Numbered from the stretch's first letter, positions 48,492-59,906 are shown. The stretch is DNA of 62,879 bases from Halocafeteria seosinensis (GCA_001687465.1 LVLI01000152.1:1-62879); one strand, 5' to 3'. The notes: generated from the letters alone by a model not told the origin. Translations and numbers: made by a program.

Positions 48492-50233
48492 ATGAGGAAG
48501 ATTACGGAGGACTATACGCCTTCCGGCAAAGTCAATTGGCTGCACAACCGCCACCGGTGGGATTTTCATTTCGATTCTGCGCCGAATTCATTCCCGGCTT
48601 TGTCTGGAGACGATGAAAACAGGAATAAATGGAGTACGTCGAAGTTGTCTCGCTTCCATTTCACCTTGGGATGTCGCTAACACCATATCGTCATTCCTCT
48701 GTGTTACGCAGTCGAAGGATGTATCATGAATGGGCTCATCTACGTCTTCATCGGAGCCGGAATCGTCGCTCTCTTGATGGTTGGATACTGTGCAGCGTGC
48801 TGCTGTTGCAAACCCCGGCGAGCGTCAGGCAGCCCGGAAGACATGGACTGGTTGCTGGTGGGGGAACGCCGTAAAGTGTACAACAAGACAAGGATAATTA
48901 TTCTGGTCTTGCTCTCATTTGGATTCTTTGTGGTTGCGGCATCCACATTTGCGCCTGTTCGAAGCTTTGATACGGCGTTTAACCATGGCCTAGATGCCAT
49001 AGAAACAACCCAAGATCTCTTCAAAAGGGTGGATACTTTACTAGGTAGAACAGCGAATCTCTTAGATGGTCCTATTCAAACCACCGCAAAGGTGAACAAG
49101 GAGATGGATGAAAAACATGGCGCTGTAAAGGATTTGTTAGGGGCACTCAAGACGGCGCAACAAGGAACCAGGAATTCTCAGGATTCAGTCCAAGACCTCG
49201 TTGAGAATACTGGGAATGTCGTCGATGATGGAAGGCATGCCTCAGATACGTATGGAAAGCCTATTGCGTATACCTATGCGACGCTTATGTGTCTGAGTGT
49301 CATAGTCCTCCTCTCGACCATGATTCCGTGGAGGATCTGCTCATGCGCCTACAAATCTATCGGGGTACCCAGTAATCTCCTGTTTCTGCTCGTCCTGTGG
49401 ATTGGAACGGGGCTCATTCTAATAATCGGTTTGATATTCGCCGACTACTGTACAGCACCTAATGGTAACATTTGGAAGAGCGTCGAGGCATCTTCGTTGA
49501 AATCGGAGTCCTCCAATTCGATTTACTACTACCTCAGTTGCAACCCCGATAATCCCAACCAGAATCTAACTGAGAAAGATGGAGTAGTTTACACACTGAA
49601 TCAAACAAAGCAAACTTTGAAAACGAACGTCATAGATAAGTTCAACAACGTCAACCAAGACGTCCAGGATTCAAGTATAAATAAAGAGACCAAGGAAAAT
49701 TTCAATAACAGCAAGAGAGAAATCGATAAGTCGTTCAGCATCCTTAGTGAGGCGTTTTCGCTCGTGAACTGCACAAATGTTCGCAAGCCATGGGGACAAG
49801 TCATAGTAAGTCCAAATCGCCTTGTCGTTTACAGGATGTGTCCACAGCGATTATGCTCCACGGTGAACTTGCACGTGTCGTGTTTGAACAGAATGCAGTA
49901 TGTGGAGATTTCATCAGTAGCGGTGTCATTGTGTAAGTATACACTGTATCTCGGGACTGTTCCATGAATCAGGATCCATACAGTATGTACTTCCGTTCAT
50001 GCAGTTTACTCGGAATTCAGTCAACTATGGGCTTGTGGCTTGCCGTCATTTTGGTGTTTGGCTGGACTGTCTGCGTTCAACACCCAGGGCAAGCAACCTC
50101 GCATTCTTCTGCAACTGAGAAGCCCTTATATTTTGAAGGCGATCATCATCCTGCTCAAGTTGGGGATTATTCTTACCCGCCTAGTAACACACATCCCCAA
50201 TGGAAGGCCATAGAGTTACCCAGTAGTGGTTAA
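48492..50233 (+). CDS. Tweety-like membrane protein T9 (intron-poor)
   Basis: Four exons only: 48492-48633, 48712-49805, 49892-49932 and 50005-50233; 501 residues. The large second exon fuses four exons of the T5-T7 layout, so the introns in span 1, before span 4 and in ectodomain 2 are gone. Sequence marks: VNWLHNRHRW, CCCCKPRR after span 1, FDTAFNHGLDAIE, DDGRHASDTYG, FADYC, YYLSCNP, NCTNVRKPW, VCGDFISSGVI and GWTVCVQHPG. The tail is His/Pro/Tyr-rich and lacks the RHPS ending of T1-T5. Coding potential is intact throughout. It pairs with T10 by the CVQHPG ending and by the CCCCKP loop. Confidence 0.82.
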
Positions 50234-50270
50234 CCCAAAAATACAACTTGGAACTACTGTACATATTCTA

Positions 50271-50296
50271 ACACACACACACACATACACACATAC
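50271..50296. repeat. CA microsatellite
   Basis: An imperfect run of CA/TA dinucleotides just after the T9 stop. Confidence 0.85.
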
Positions 50297-50306
50297 GTAT
50301 GTAAGA

Positions 50307-50353
50307 GATAGCCCACCGGCCGGGGATCCTCTTAACGAGGAGCGGTATGCACC
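50307..50353. repeat. Dispersed repeat R2, copy 1
   Basis: The core GATAGCCCACCGGCCGGG followed by ATCCTCTTAACGAGGAGCGG is shared with 62754-62805. On the minus strand both encode the string GAYRSSLRG, and both adjoin a short CA-rich tract. CCTCTTAACGAGG is itself a perfect inverted repeat around a central base. Confidence 0.75.
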
Positions 50354-50853
50354 CTCTAAGAATCCAGTCAGTGGCCACTGCTGAGTCTGAACTGTGCACG
50401 ATGCGTCGTATGTTGCACCACGTACGATGGCCGGCAAACCACATCCGCGGCTGCCGATACGATGCGCATCGGCCCATTGGTCCACATCCGGACAAGCCAA
50501 CTCCGCTTCCAATTGGGCAAGTTGCTGAACGTTGTCCCGCACAAAATGGCTCCCATTTCAACTTCTTCTCGGGCTCTCGACTTAATCGCAGGCGATTCGC
50601 AGCGAAGCCACGAGTGGTACATCCTGGGATGTCCCCCTCGTCAACACCTTCCGCCCACCGCTGGGCCACCGGAGCCACCGAGGTTCGATTGAGTGTTCAA
50701 AGTTGAAGTTATCTTATATTGCTCGTATTACTGTATAAAGTACCCAAATCTTGGTTTGTCAGCTGAATTGTTCTTTCGGTAGCTATTTGACCGTCATCCT
50801 CACCGCGTGGAGTGCTCATCCATGGCTTGTGTGTAGAGTAATCGGAGATTCCA

Positions 50854-52603
50854 ATGGCCCACCTGGCCGCTTCTAACTCGGCTTTCGAGCCATCCAATGC
50901 TGTTAAATGGTTCCACGACAACAGTCGATGGAACAAGCACTTTCATAGCATCTCCAATGATTTCCCCGACATTTCCAACCATGATGAAACAGAAACTTGG
51001 TGTAAGTACGCTCCCTGCAATGGTCCATGGCCCGGAAAAAAGTACGGCGACGTGTACGTTACATGCAGTTAAGGGCATTGTGTGGCATGCCGCTGCCATT
51101 ATTGGAGTAGGGGCTGGGCTAACGCTCGTGATCTTCATTGGCTACATGGCAGCGTGCTGCTGCTGTAAGCCGGAACCGTCCAGACAGCCGGAATCCGTGG
51201 AGCAATTGCTGGACAATCGACAAAACCAGGTGTCCCACAAGCAACCCCCACCGTACAATCGCAAGCGTCTTATCACTATAGTTGTCCTCAGCTTAGTGTA
51301 CTTGGCCATTGGCTTTAGTGTGTTCAAACCTGTGCGAGTTCTCAGTGTCAAGTATCACGACGGCCTCAAAGCCATTACCTCCACCAAGGACACCCTATCG
51401 GAAGCGAAGACTGATGCTAGCAAAGCAGAAGATCCATTGGAGGAAGCAGTGGATGCCACGGAGAAAATAGTGGATTGCGCCGATGCGGAAGATTTTTACA
51501 ACAATGTGACCTCTGCGTGGGATCATACACAAGGGGCACTGACAGGACTTAAGCAGCTTGTTCACCATCTGGACCCAGTGGTTGATCATGGAGAGGATTC
51601 GAGACATACTGGCAAGGAATTTTCCTACAATGTGGCGGGACTCTTGTGCTTTACTGTTATCGTATTGTTGTTTACCATGATTCCTTGTCGTCCGTGCTCA
51701 ATCGGGTACAAGGGGTGCAGTGTCCCACTGAACCTTCTTTTACTTCTTTTACTATGGGTACGTCTTTCTACTTCCACCGGTTGTGGTTCTGTGTCTATGC
51801 GCAACTGTTTGTGCCATATCGTACAGGTGACAACGGCAATGGTGTTTACTGTGGGGACGATGTTCTCGGACTTTTGTTACAATCCTGATGGGAATGCCAT
51901 CAAATCAATCAAAGGGGCTACTAGTAATTCCTCGTTGTCAGCAAGATCTGTCGAGTTTTATGTTCACTGTAATCCAAGTATGCATTCTGAAGATCGCTAC
52001 GGTGGTAAGTAACACTTGTACGTGCTCCAGTTTACCATCTCACGCTTAACGAACGGCATCACGTTGGGTCTTGGCAGGCATCATCTTTTTCCTCTCGGAG
52101 GCCAGCGACAGAACCTCTGATGCCCTTAACGAATTTGAGCGTGTTAACGAGACTGTTCATGAGCAATGTTCTGGAAATATAACGAATAATTTTGAAAGAG
52201 TCTATGCAGTCCTAAACGAAGCTTCAAGCCATTTGAGAACCACTGAAGACAAGCTAAGTTGTCGTGCAATCCAGGGAAATTGGCACGATTTTAGAGTAGG
52301 TCTACGTAAACACATTGTACAACTTGCACTGTAAACATTTGCACCTGGTATTGTTTGATGCAGGGAACGTTTTGCAACGATGTAATTACTAAGGGAATTG
52401 TGCCTCTGTTAGGTGTACTCACGGCTCTTTCAGTACTTCTGAGTATTATTCTCATGTTTGGCTGGACTGTCTGTGTCCAGCACCCTGGTAAACGCCGTGA
52501 ACACCAATACAACGCAGAAGTCAACGGGACTCAGATCGAAGGCACCGGTTTTTATGATAGAGGGGGCTTCAACGTTCAAGAGTCTTACCCATATCGAGGA
52601 TGA
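50854..52603 (+). CDS. Tweety-like membrane protein T10
   Basis: Five exons: 50854-51001, 51069-51757, 51827-52004, 52078-52295 and 52364-52603; 490 residues. The N-terminus has VKWFHDNSRW, a divergent form of the WLHxRxRF mark. CCCCKPEP follows span 1. Ectodomain 1 is shorter and lacks the DGGxNRxLDG string (LSVKYHDGLKAI instead) but gains a cysteine (KIVDCADAED). Ectodomain 2 starts FSDFC and has FYVHCNP, LSCRAIQGNW and FCNDVITKGIV. The last exon merges the 13-codon micro-exon with span 5, which ends GWTVCVQHPG. The tail contains many Gly/Tyr/Asn residues. All five spans are evident. Confidence 0.8.
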
Positions 52604-52872
52604 ATGATTTCATAGCGACCGACTCACGTGAGTGAAATCTGCCCGGTAAAAGCGCTAAAAATCAGAATACACACATTCATTCTTACTCCATCCGTGTACC
52701 TTTAGTTAACAGATTGCTTTGCCTTGAAGTCCGGAGTCTAGGAGTCAAGCGTGTATTATACACGGTGTATACCCTTCCCGGCGAGGGTAGACACGTCAGT
52801 CGCCACGGTATTGTTGTTGGTTGCACCTAGAATTCCTTTTCCCCGTTTTGATACCAATCGTGGGGTGACGAC

Positions 52873-54701
52873 ATGGGAATGAACATGGGGCAGGAGGATG
52901 CGGTGACGATAGAGAACTACCGTCCATCCAAGGCAGTGGAGTGGTTCAACTCCCGCTCCCGGTGGACTTTTCGATTGGGCAAGGCCCCTTCTGAATTCCC
53001 CGGGCACGATTCCCACAAGCAGGAACAATGGGGTATGTGTGCCGTTCGTCACTCTTCCTCCCACAACGACGAACATGGAGGTTATGGCTGGTCTCTGTCG
53101 TTTGAACTTGCAGTGGAAGGAGGGATTTCGTGGACTTTGGCGTTTGGGGCCCTAGGAGTTTGTCTTATGTTTTTGCTGACTGTAAGTTATTCGATGACTT
53201 TATACGCTCGGAAGTACGCGGATTTTCGAGCCGAGGAACGCGAAGGACTCGTGGGTGAGAAAGTACGCTCCTATAACAGGAGAGCCTTGATAGCCACCCT
53301 GACCTCAGGATCGATCGGGCTGATTCTCATGGGAGGTAGCATGATTTCAGTCAGGTATGTGTACGCGTTGATTCCGACCTAATTTTCAAGTCGGTGACTT
53401 AGGATGTGTGTGCTTGGCAGATTATTGAGCGTCCATTTCGTCGATGCCTTGGATGCAATGAAGAAGACAACAGATGCGTTTCACAGCGGAAGCCAGTTCT
53501 TGAACCAATCGAATGCAATTCTATGCAACGTCACAGGAATAGTAGAGGACATCCAGGCAGGTGGTAATATCAGTGAACAGTTAAATGGTCAGCTCGACGT
53601 ATTTCATTCGTTGCTCCGGAATAGTATTGACCATTCGTACAACGCCAGCGTCGGAGCAACGTTCCTCAGTGGCCGATTGAATGGAATAGTGGGTACGGCG
53701 GACGCGGCAAAGAACACATACGGAGTGAAGATGGCGTACATGTATGCCTCATTTGCCGGTGCCTTTCTGTTTGGGTATCTCCTGAGTTTGATCCCGTCGA
53801 CGGTGGCGGCCTGCTCCTTCAAAGTGCTTGTCCCTTTTAACATAGTAGGGGTAGTTGTTCGTTCGACGGCGACGGGGGCGATTTTTATGATTGCAATACT
53901 TATGGCCGATTACTGCGATAAGCCAAACACCAATGCGCTCAAGATGATCGAACGAACAACGCTAGGGGGACAAGTTGCGTACGACTCTTTCGGGTATTAT
54001 CTGCATTCTCTGTCATCATTGACAGGCCATGATGGTAAGAGTGATATAGGGTCGAGTTTACTGCTTCACCCGTGTTCTTATTGTTGTTGAAGAGAGATGC
54101 ATCATGCAGGTATCCCGTTCTATACCCAGACGGCACAGAGCGAGCTGGGCGATGCAATTGAGATGTTTCCTGAAACTGCAAAACTTGTCCGCAATAGCTC
54201 GATCCCAGCATACCTCCAACATGAGTTTCAAGGGGCTGGCAAAAAGATGAACAAGTCCTGCAAGTCTATAAAGCAGGCACGATCCGACACTACGTGGCAA
54301 GTCTTTCATGGTTCATGGGACCCGTTCGTGGTACGTCACTAGAGTTTCATTTTGGGGCCAAACAATTCCGTGCTATATCGTATTAGGACGGAATGCAGAA
54401 CAACTTGTGTGGCCCCGTGTTTTCCGAGGCGTTGTCCCCATTATTTGCATTGGAACTATGCATGGCAGTACTTGCCGTAAGTTAGATGAAGATATCTGTG
54501 GTCGAGGGGGATACTTGTAGTGGTAGACAATCGGAACTGCAGGTCTTTACATTGTCATTTGGGAGAAGTTTTTGTACGCGGCACCCGGGGACGTGCATTA
54601 ATGATATACCCTTATATCCTGGAGAGGGAGACAATGAAACAACTCACATGTGCAGGCATGCGACATCTTTAAAGAGTTTGAATTACGCTCCTGTGTATTG
54701 A
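52873..54701 (+). CDS. Tweety-like membrane protein T11 (most divergent)
   Basis: Six exons: 52873-53032, 53114-53354, 53421-54034, 54110-54330, 54387-54476 and 54543-54701; 494 residues. Conserved: VEWFNSRSRW, MADYC, YYL at the start of ectodomain 2, the NLC near its end, and SFCTRHPG after span 5. The usual cysteine after YYL is replaced (YYLHSL), and the Cys cluster after span 1 is absent. The intron within span 5 falls at the same place as in T8, so those two share ancestry at that site. An intron at the end of span 2 is unique to T11. The stop lies 43 nt from the stop of the convergent TAF6 gene. Confidence 0.75.
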
Positions 54702-54744
54702 GCTTCCCGGCATTTCCAACCAGCAACAAAGACACTTAAACGCA

Positions 54745-56646
54745 TCAACTGCTAATGGCCGCAGAGGAAGAGGAAGGAGATGCGGTAGTAGATCTCCACA
54801 CTTGATCTATATCTTGCTTGTGCTTTTGAGGTACTTTGCTCATGCTAGCATGTAAGACGGCGAGCACAACGCGACTCTCCGTTTTCCAAAGTTTCCTCGG
54901 AGAGCGACCTTCTGGTTCCGAGAGTGTATCGAGCTTCCTCACGTGCTCCGCCAATTTATGTATTAGGCTACGCAAGGACGGTGCCAATATCATTTCTGCG
55001 CTGTGTCGGCCGAGAAGCTCTACTCCCCGTATTGCACCAAAGAGCGGACGATACCTTAACTGTTTCTTGTATGCGCCCAAGTTATCAGATGAGTCTAAAA
55101 CATCTGCCTGCGGCAAATCTTCAAGACAATCAGTTATGACCTTCTCTAATAGCTTCTCCAGACGTGCGGACAATGAGGGCACCAGTGGACCATACTTTTT
55201 GAAAATGACTGCATAATTTCGGGCTGCGAGATCTCGCACTAACCAATGGTTGATGTCTTCACGTCGTCCCAATGAGTCGCCAAATAAGCATGTCGCAGTA
55301 GCCGGAATCAGTTGACTCAAATACGTCTCTGCTTGAAAATAAGAATTCTTCAGCAGTTGGAATGTCAGAGCCATGGCATTGAGTAGTTTCATAAGTGATC
55401 GATCTTCCTTGTACACAAGATCCTCCACCATTTGAACCAAATACTTGCCGCCACTAGGCAGCTGCTGGTCCTTCCCTAACGTAATTAGAAGGGGCTGTCT
55501 TGCTCCCTTGCGTTTCTGTAGATCGATTTCCATTGCCTTTTGTAGACCTGTAGACATCTTGGGAATATCCTCTATAGAGTGAGTAGCAATTTCAGAAATA
55601 TACGGCTGGAGACTTTCCTGTAGCTTAGAGTAACTAACAATACCATCATCGTCGGACACCACATTCCATATGGAGCGAAGGAAATAACTTTCTTCTTTCG
55701 AAACGGAGAGTCTTTGCGCGAATTCTTCGCAATCTCGGAAAATTCTCGAAAATTCAGCTCCGGAAGAAACGACATTAGCATTCTCAGTGACGTCAGAAAC
55801 ACCATTCTCTTCTACCCCTTGCTGTCCCATTCGGCTTTGTGATTCCATACTCTCGTTATATTCAATAGTAGCGTGAGCAAATGCACTTAAGGACCCGCGA
55901 TTGTCAAACGTCTCTAGTCCTTTGTGTGCATCATACGCTTTTCTGTACTGCGGATCAGCTCGTTTAAACGTATCCAACTGCCGAGCAGCGTATGACAAAA
56001 TCTGATCTTCCGTAGGGTTTTCAGGTATCATCGGCTGTACTCCGTTGATGGCCAACCAATGCATGCGCAGTGTGGGGACCTCTTTGGGATATTTCGGGCC
56101 CAGAGCGTGATGCAAGTGATGATCTTGTTTCGTCGTCGTTGAGGATGCTGTCGTCGTAGAGGAGGCCTTAGGGCCCGTATCTAGGCGTACTAATGGAGAC
56201 TGCAAATACCATGCTGTATCCTGACCACTGCCCCCATGCTCATCCGGAGGTGGTCTCTGGGATTGCGGCTTCGCGAACGAGGCCGTCGAGAGAGGGTCCG
56301 ACACTTTCCCTCCTCCTTCCACCTTCCTCCACACGGGCATACGGCTGGGAAACATCACTCCATAGGGTCTCGGTAGTCCTAAACTATCCATTGCAGCCTG
56401 AATATCCTCCGAAATCAGTCTCATTCTGCCGCTTTTCCTCATGATTAACATGGCCAAGGAGACCACTCTCTGCACGAGGTGGACCCCTTCGGAGTCCAAT
56501 GCCTCTCGGGCATCCTCTGTCCATATCATCCTGTCCTTGGGGCCGAGACTGTCGGTATTTGTCACAGGCATACGGCAGCTTTCACGGAAGGACTCCAGTC
56601 CTTCCTGTTGCCCCTGTCCATAGCTATTGTTGGTATTTTCACTCAT
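54745..56646 (-). CDS. TAF6: Transcription initiation factor TFIID subunit TAF6
   Basis: One uninterrupted exon, 633 residues, in a region where most genes have introns. Residues about 40-100 (WTEDAREALDSEG, then LAMLIMRKSGRMRLISEDIQAAMDSLGL and RPYGV) form the TAF6 histone fold that pairs with TAF9. The C-terminal half matches the TAF6 HEAT-repeat domain: YLSQLIPATATCLFGDSLG, INHWLVRDLAARNYAVIFKKYG, then YRPLFGAIRGVELLG. It acts in the nucleus within TFIID and, in some lineages, SAGA. The Ser/Thr/His-rich linker between the two parts is probably disordered. The start at 56646 (MSENTNNS) was preferred because it leaves a 21-nt gap to the divergent neighbour; an upstream in-frame TTG is not needed. 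Confidence 0.9.
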   Translation of the reverse strand: MSENTNNSYGQGQQEGLESFRESCRMPVTNTDSLGPKDRMIWTEDAREALDSEGVHLVQRVVSLAMLIMRKSGRMRLISEDIQAAMDSLGLPRPYGVMFPSRMPVWRKVEGGGKVSDPLSTASFAKPQSQRPPPDEHGGSGQDTAWYLQSPLVRLDTGPKASSTTTASSTTTKQDHHLHHALGPKYPKEVPTLRMHWLAINGVQPMIPENPTEDQILSYAARQLDTFKRADPQYRKAYDAHKGLETFDNRGSLSAFAHATIEYNESMESQSRMGQQGVEENGVSDVTENANVVSSGAEFSRIFRDCEEFAQRLSVSKEESYFLRSIWNVVSDDDGIVSYSKLQESLQPYISEIATHSIEDIPKMSTGLQKAMEIDLQKRKGARQPLLITLGKDQQLPSGGKYLVQMVEDLVYKEDRSLMKLLNAMALTFQLLKNSYFQAETYLSQLIPATATCLFGDSLGRREDINHWLVRDLAARNYAVIFKKYGPLVPSLSARLEKLLEKVITDCLEDLPQADVLDSSDNLGAYKKQLRYRPLFGAIRGVELLGRHSAEMILAPSLRSLIHKLAEHVRKLDTLSEPEGRSPRKLWKTESRVVLAVLHASMSKVPQKHKQDIDQVWRSTTASPSSSSAAISS

Positions 56647-56667
56647 TTTGATACAAGGAATACTACA
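56647..56667. promoter_or_regulatory. 21-nt gap between divergent start codons
   Basis: Only 21 nt separate the TAF6 ATG (minus) from the TPR-thioesterase ATG (plus). If both starts are right, each promoter or 5' UTR must lie within the neighbour's coding sequence, or transcription starts almost at the ATG. This is sequence position only; no core promoter motif was identified. Confidence 0.5.
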
Positions 56668-58362
56668 ATGACACCACAAGATATTGATATTAAAAAACTC
56701 GCTTCTATACAGGAGCAACAAGTCAATGAAAAAGGCAATGAATTGGAGGAAGTCAGAGCCCTAAAACACGGCGGAAACGCTCTATTTCGAGACCATAACG
56801 ACATCGATGGCGCCATACACGAGTATCAGAAGGCCTTGGGCAGGTTACAAGACAATAGAAGTGAAGGGGAGAACCTGAAGTGGGAAATATTAAACAATAT
56901 AGCAGCTTGTGAACTCCAGCGCCCTGAGCCTCAAAGGACCCCGGACGTGCTACGGCGTGTAGTGGCCTATACAAGGCAGATACTTCGAAAATCAGGACAA
57001 AATAAGGACGAACGCTTAATACAGAAAGCATTCTATCGCTTTTTGAAAGCTGTAAAAGCGCATGATGAACGAGAGAGGGAGGAATTGGTCCCGGAAGCGC
57101 AGCATTATGCCTCCCACATTCATGCAAATGCATTACAAACAGATCCTACAGATGGTGTCCCGCGATGTAATACTACCGTTCAGAATCTGTTCCAATCTGC
57201 GGTGAACCCACAGAAAGATGCGACAGCAAGTCCCCCGGCAACGGACGTGCCGGCTTCGTCTTCCGGGCGAAGCACGAAACGAAGCTATAGACGAAAGTCA
57301 CTTACAGACACTGTGCTACCCTCGTTTTTTCGGGGGTCCTTGTTTCGGCATGCTCCAGATGGTGTGGACGAGAATCTGTTCATACTGATGCATGGACTCG
57401 GGGACACTCCTGAGCCTTTTGTCAAATTTGGGGAAACATTAGCGCTTCCACAAACGGCAGTTCTCGCTCTCAAGGCCCCATACTCCATTCCTTTGATGGA
57501 GGGTGGGTATTCTTGGGTCCATAGTTTCGACCCGTTAACGTTTGAGCCCCTTTCTATTACTAGGGAAAACAGAGCGAGGTCGGAGTCCCTGTTCCAACTG
57601 CGGAAGTCACTGGACCAGCTCGTGGGAGTAATACAAGATGAATGGAACATACCTACAGAGAGGATACATCTGCTTGGGTTTTCTCAAGGTGGAACAGCTG
57701 CGCTCGATTATACCTTATATGCCTCTAATCAATATTCGATAGGAACATGTACCGCTGTCAACGCGGCACTCTATCCTGATCTTTTCACAGCTTATTCTGA
57801 TCACTTTACTTGTGATTCTCAGATCATATTAAGCTATGGTCAACATGATACTATTATCAGTAAAGAGCTCCAAGATGCAGTGGTATGTCTACGGTGCTTT
57901 AACATCCAATGGCTATTTCACCTTGTGATCTTTCTGCTCTGCAGTCAAGGCTGTTCCTGGAATTCTACCACAATGGCTGCCTCACACGGAAACCGGCCAT
58001 AGCGAGTTTCTCTAAGGGCCACCAAATGGTGAATTCGAAGGTATGTCATCGAAGTAGCCCGAGGCTTGCTCTCCACCATGGCATCAATTCACGGAGTGTT
58101 CCTTTCTTTGCTCTCTCTCTCTCAGGAAGAGATTCATTTCATCCTGGAACAGCTTGCTCCTAACTTAAGGCGCCGCATGGTACACCTAGAACAAAAGTGT
58201 GATGAGGATGGGTCGGAAGTTTACTCATATGATACGCACGCGTCTATTGAAGATGCTGCTAATAGAGCGGCAAACTCAAGTGATAATTGGGCGAAAGTCC
58301 ACGTGTCGGCTCAGCAAGCTCAAATCCTCGCTTCTTCGGGAACGAATGACGGCACCTTCTGA
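56668..58362 (+). CDS. TPR plus acyl-protein-thioesterase fusion
   Basis: Three exons: 56668-57882, 57945-58040 and 58126-58362; 515 residues. Residues about 28-150 form helical repeats of TPR type (GGNALFRDHNDIDGAIHEYQKAL). After a Ser/Arg-rich linker, residues about 230-440 form an alpha/beta hydrolase of the Abhydrolase_2 (acyl-protein thioesterase/carboxylesterase) family: MHGLGDTPEPF, LKAPYSIP, nucleophile GFSQGG (Ser339), GQHDTII (Asp394) and KGHQMV (His431), so the triad is complete. The enzyme family removes palmitate from proteins or cleaves short esters; the TPR part suggests docking to a partner such as Hsp90 or Hsp70. The last 70 residues are Ala/Ser-rich. The ATG at 56668 was chosen; a longer upstream frame would overlap TAF6. 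Confidence 0.85.
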
Positions 58363-59906
58363 TATTCTGCTATCTGACGATCCTGATTGTGTTAGTCGCT
58401 TATCTCATCCTACGGTCCGTCATCCCTCTAGAAGGAGGCTCAGGAGACTCTTTGGAATGTTTGCCGACCTTCCGAAATAACTTCCGATGGCAATTCTTAG
58501 CATTCGGCAGGAATATCTTGGGATTCTAAATTTCCTCGTGTTTTCATTTAACGACGTATTTAGGATGCCAGGGAAACGCCAGTGCTTCAACTTCAGCCAT
58601 TCTCTGCGTTGGCCGTCCTTCCTTACCTCGTGCGTACGCACTAAGCTATAAATGCTCAACCAATGACCCTGAATAGACTCGACCAACTCATTCCGACACG
58701 CCCTGGTGGAAGGTGATTCGATTACTCCTACACGAAGCGTCGCACAACCGTAGATCCGTTGTTGTGCACCCCATCAGGCAACCAGCCATGGGCCTGTTTC
58801 GTCTCATGACATTGCGTGTAGAAAAAAGCGAAACCGGCAAACTCGGTAATTCACGCACGTTGCAAATCGAAGGACGCAGATGGTCTCATGGTCAAGATGA
58901 ATTGCTCGAAGCGGGGTCGCTGGTGAGGGTGTTTGTAACCGATGAGCTGCGTACACGTATTTCAAAGAAGTTGTTGGCTATATGATTTACTTTGATGAGG
59001 TGTCATGTTAGTACCGATTTACATGACCAAGCCAAGACTCGGAATAGGTTCGGAAACGAGTTGATCGAGTTTCTGCTTCTGTTACTGGTGGCCACAAAGC
59101 GCACGAAATTCGATGCCTCTGCCAGTTCCCAAGCCTCCATCATCGAGGCTAAAATCGTGAATTTGCAAAGTGGTGTCCAGAATCGTGCCCAGCTTCATTG
59201 AGACAAACTTGCTTCTTCCAACTGCGTTCGATATATAAACGATAGTAATTGCCCAGCCACCAGGGACAATGTTTCCAGGTGTACAGAGCGCTGGAGTATA
59301 TGAGCGATACTGTGAAGGACAGTGAAAAGATGATACTCAAAAGACAGGTATCAAGCGCTCAGTAGAGTTTGAGTAGAGGTAGAAATAGGTGGGTAGTACT
59401 CTATCGTAAGGTGGCAAAGAAGGCGTACAGTAGAGTTCCCGCTTGTTAGTACATCGTCTTACGTCCTCGGTTTTTATGCCAATCGAGCATCGAGAATGTG
59501 TTATGGCATCGACACTCATGTACGGTAATTTAAAACTCCGTCTCCAGTTCCATCCAAAGACTGATGTAAAGCCTAGCGACTAACTCCCCACAGTTCTAAT
59601 GTAGAACTTGTCAGTGCACGCACTATGGTAATACCGCAACGATCCGAGAAGCTGCTGGGAAACAGCAGCCCAAAACTCAATGTGGCATCAGCTGGCAGTC
59701 CACACTTCCATGATCCCTGTCCATAGATAGTAGAAAGAGCTGTGAGCACCATGCTTATGCATGCCGTTGCCTCTACTTTCTCCCTTGGCCAAGAGGGTGT
59801 GAGGATGACGTAATACACCATAACAAGTCCCCCATAGAGAGCCAATAATAGCGATAAGACCCTTTATGTCTTAGTCCACGGTAGAATAACGCTCTAGCGG
59901 TTCGTC
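58363..59906. other. Gene-poor spacer
   Basis: About 1.5 kb. Plus-strand frames at 58713-58985 and 58992-59201 and a minus-strand hydrophobic frame at 59573-59845 (one span-like segment, YGGLVMVYYVI) are open but lack homology and clear splice context. A short or fast-evolving gene cannot be excluded. Confidence 0.4.

Larger units (their letters stand above)
50234..50853. other. Repeat-bearing spacer between T9 and T10
   Basis: About 620 nt with a CA microsatellite, one copy of repeat R2, and a minus-strand broken frame (about 50330-50680) that reads VRDNVQQLAQLEAEL, reminiscent of the C-terminal linker of retroelement polyproteins. No intact gene. Confidence 0.5.

Noticed and set aside
56479-56667. 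Longer N-terminus for the TPR-thioesterase
   Set aside because: The extra residues are the opposite strand of TAF6 coding sequence and contain no TPR or targeting signal.
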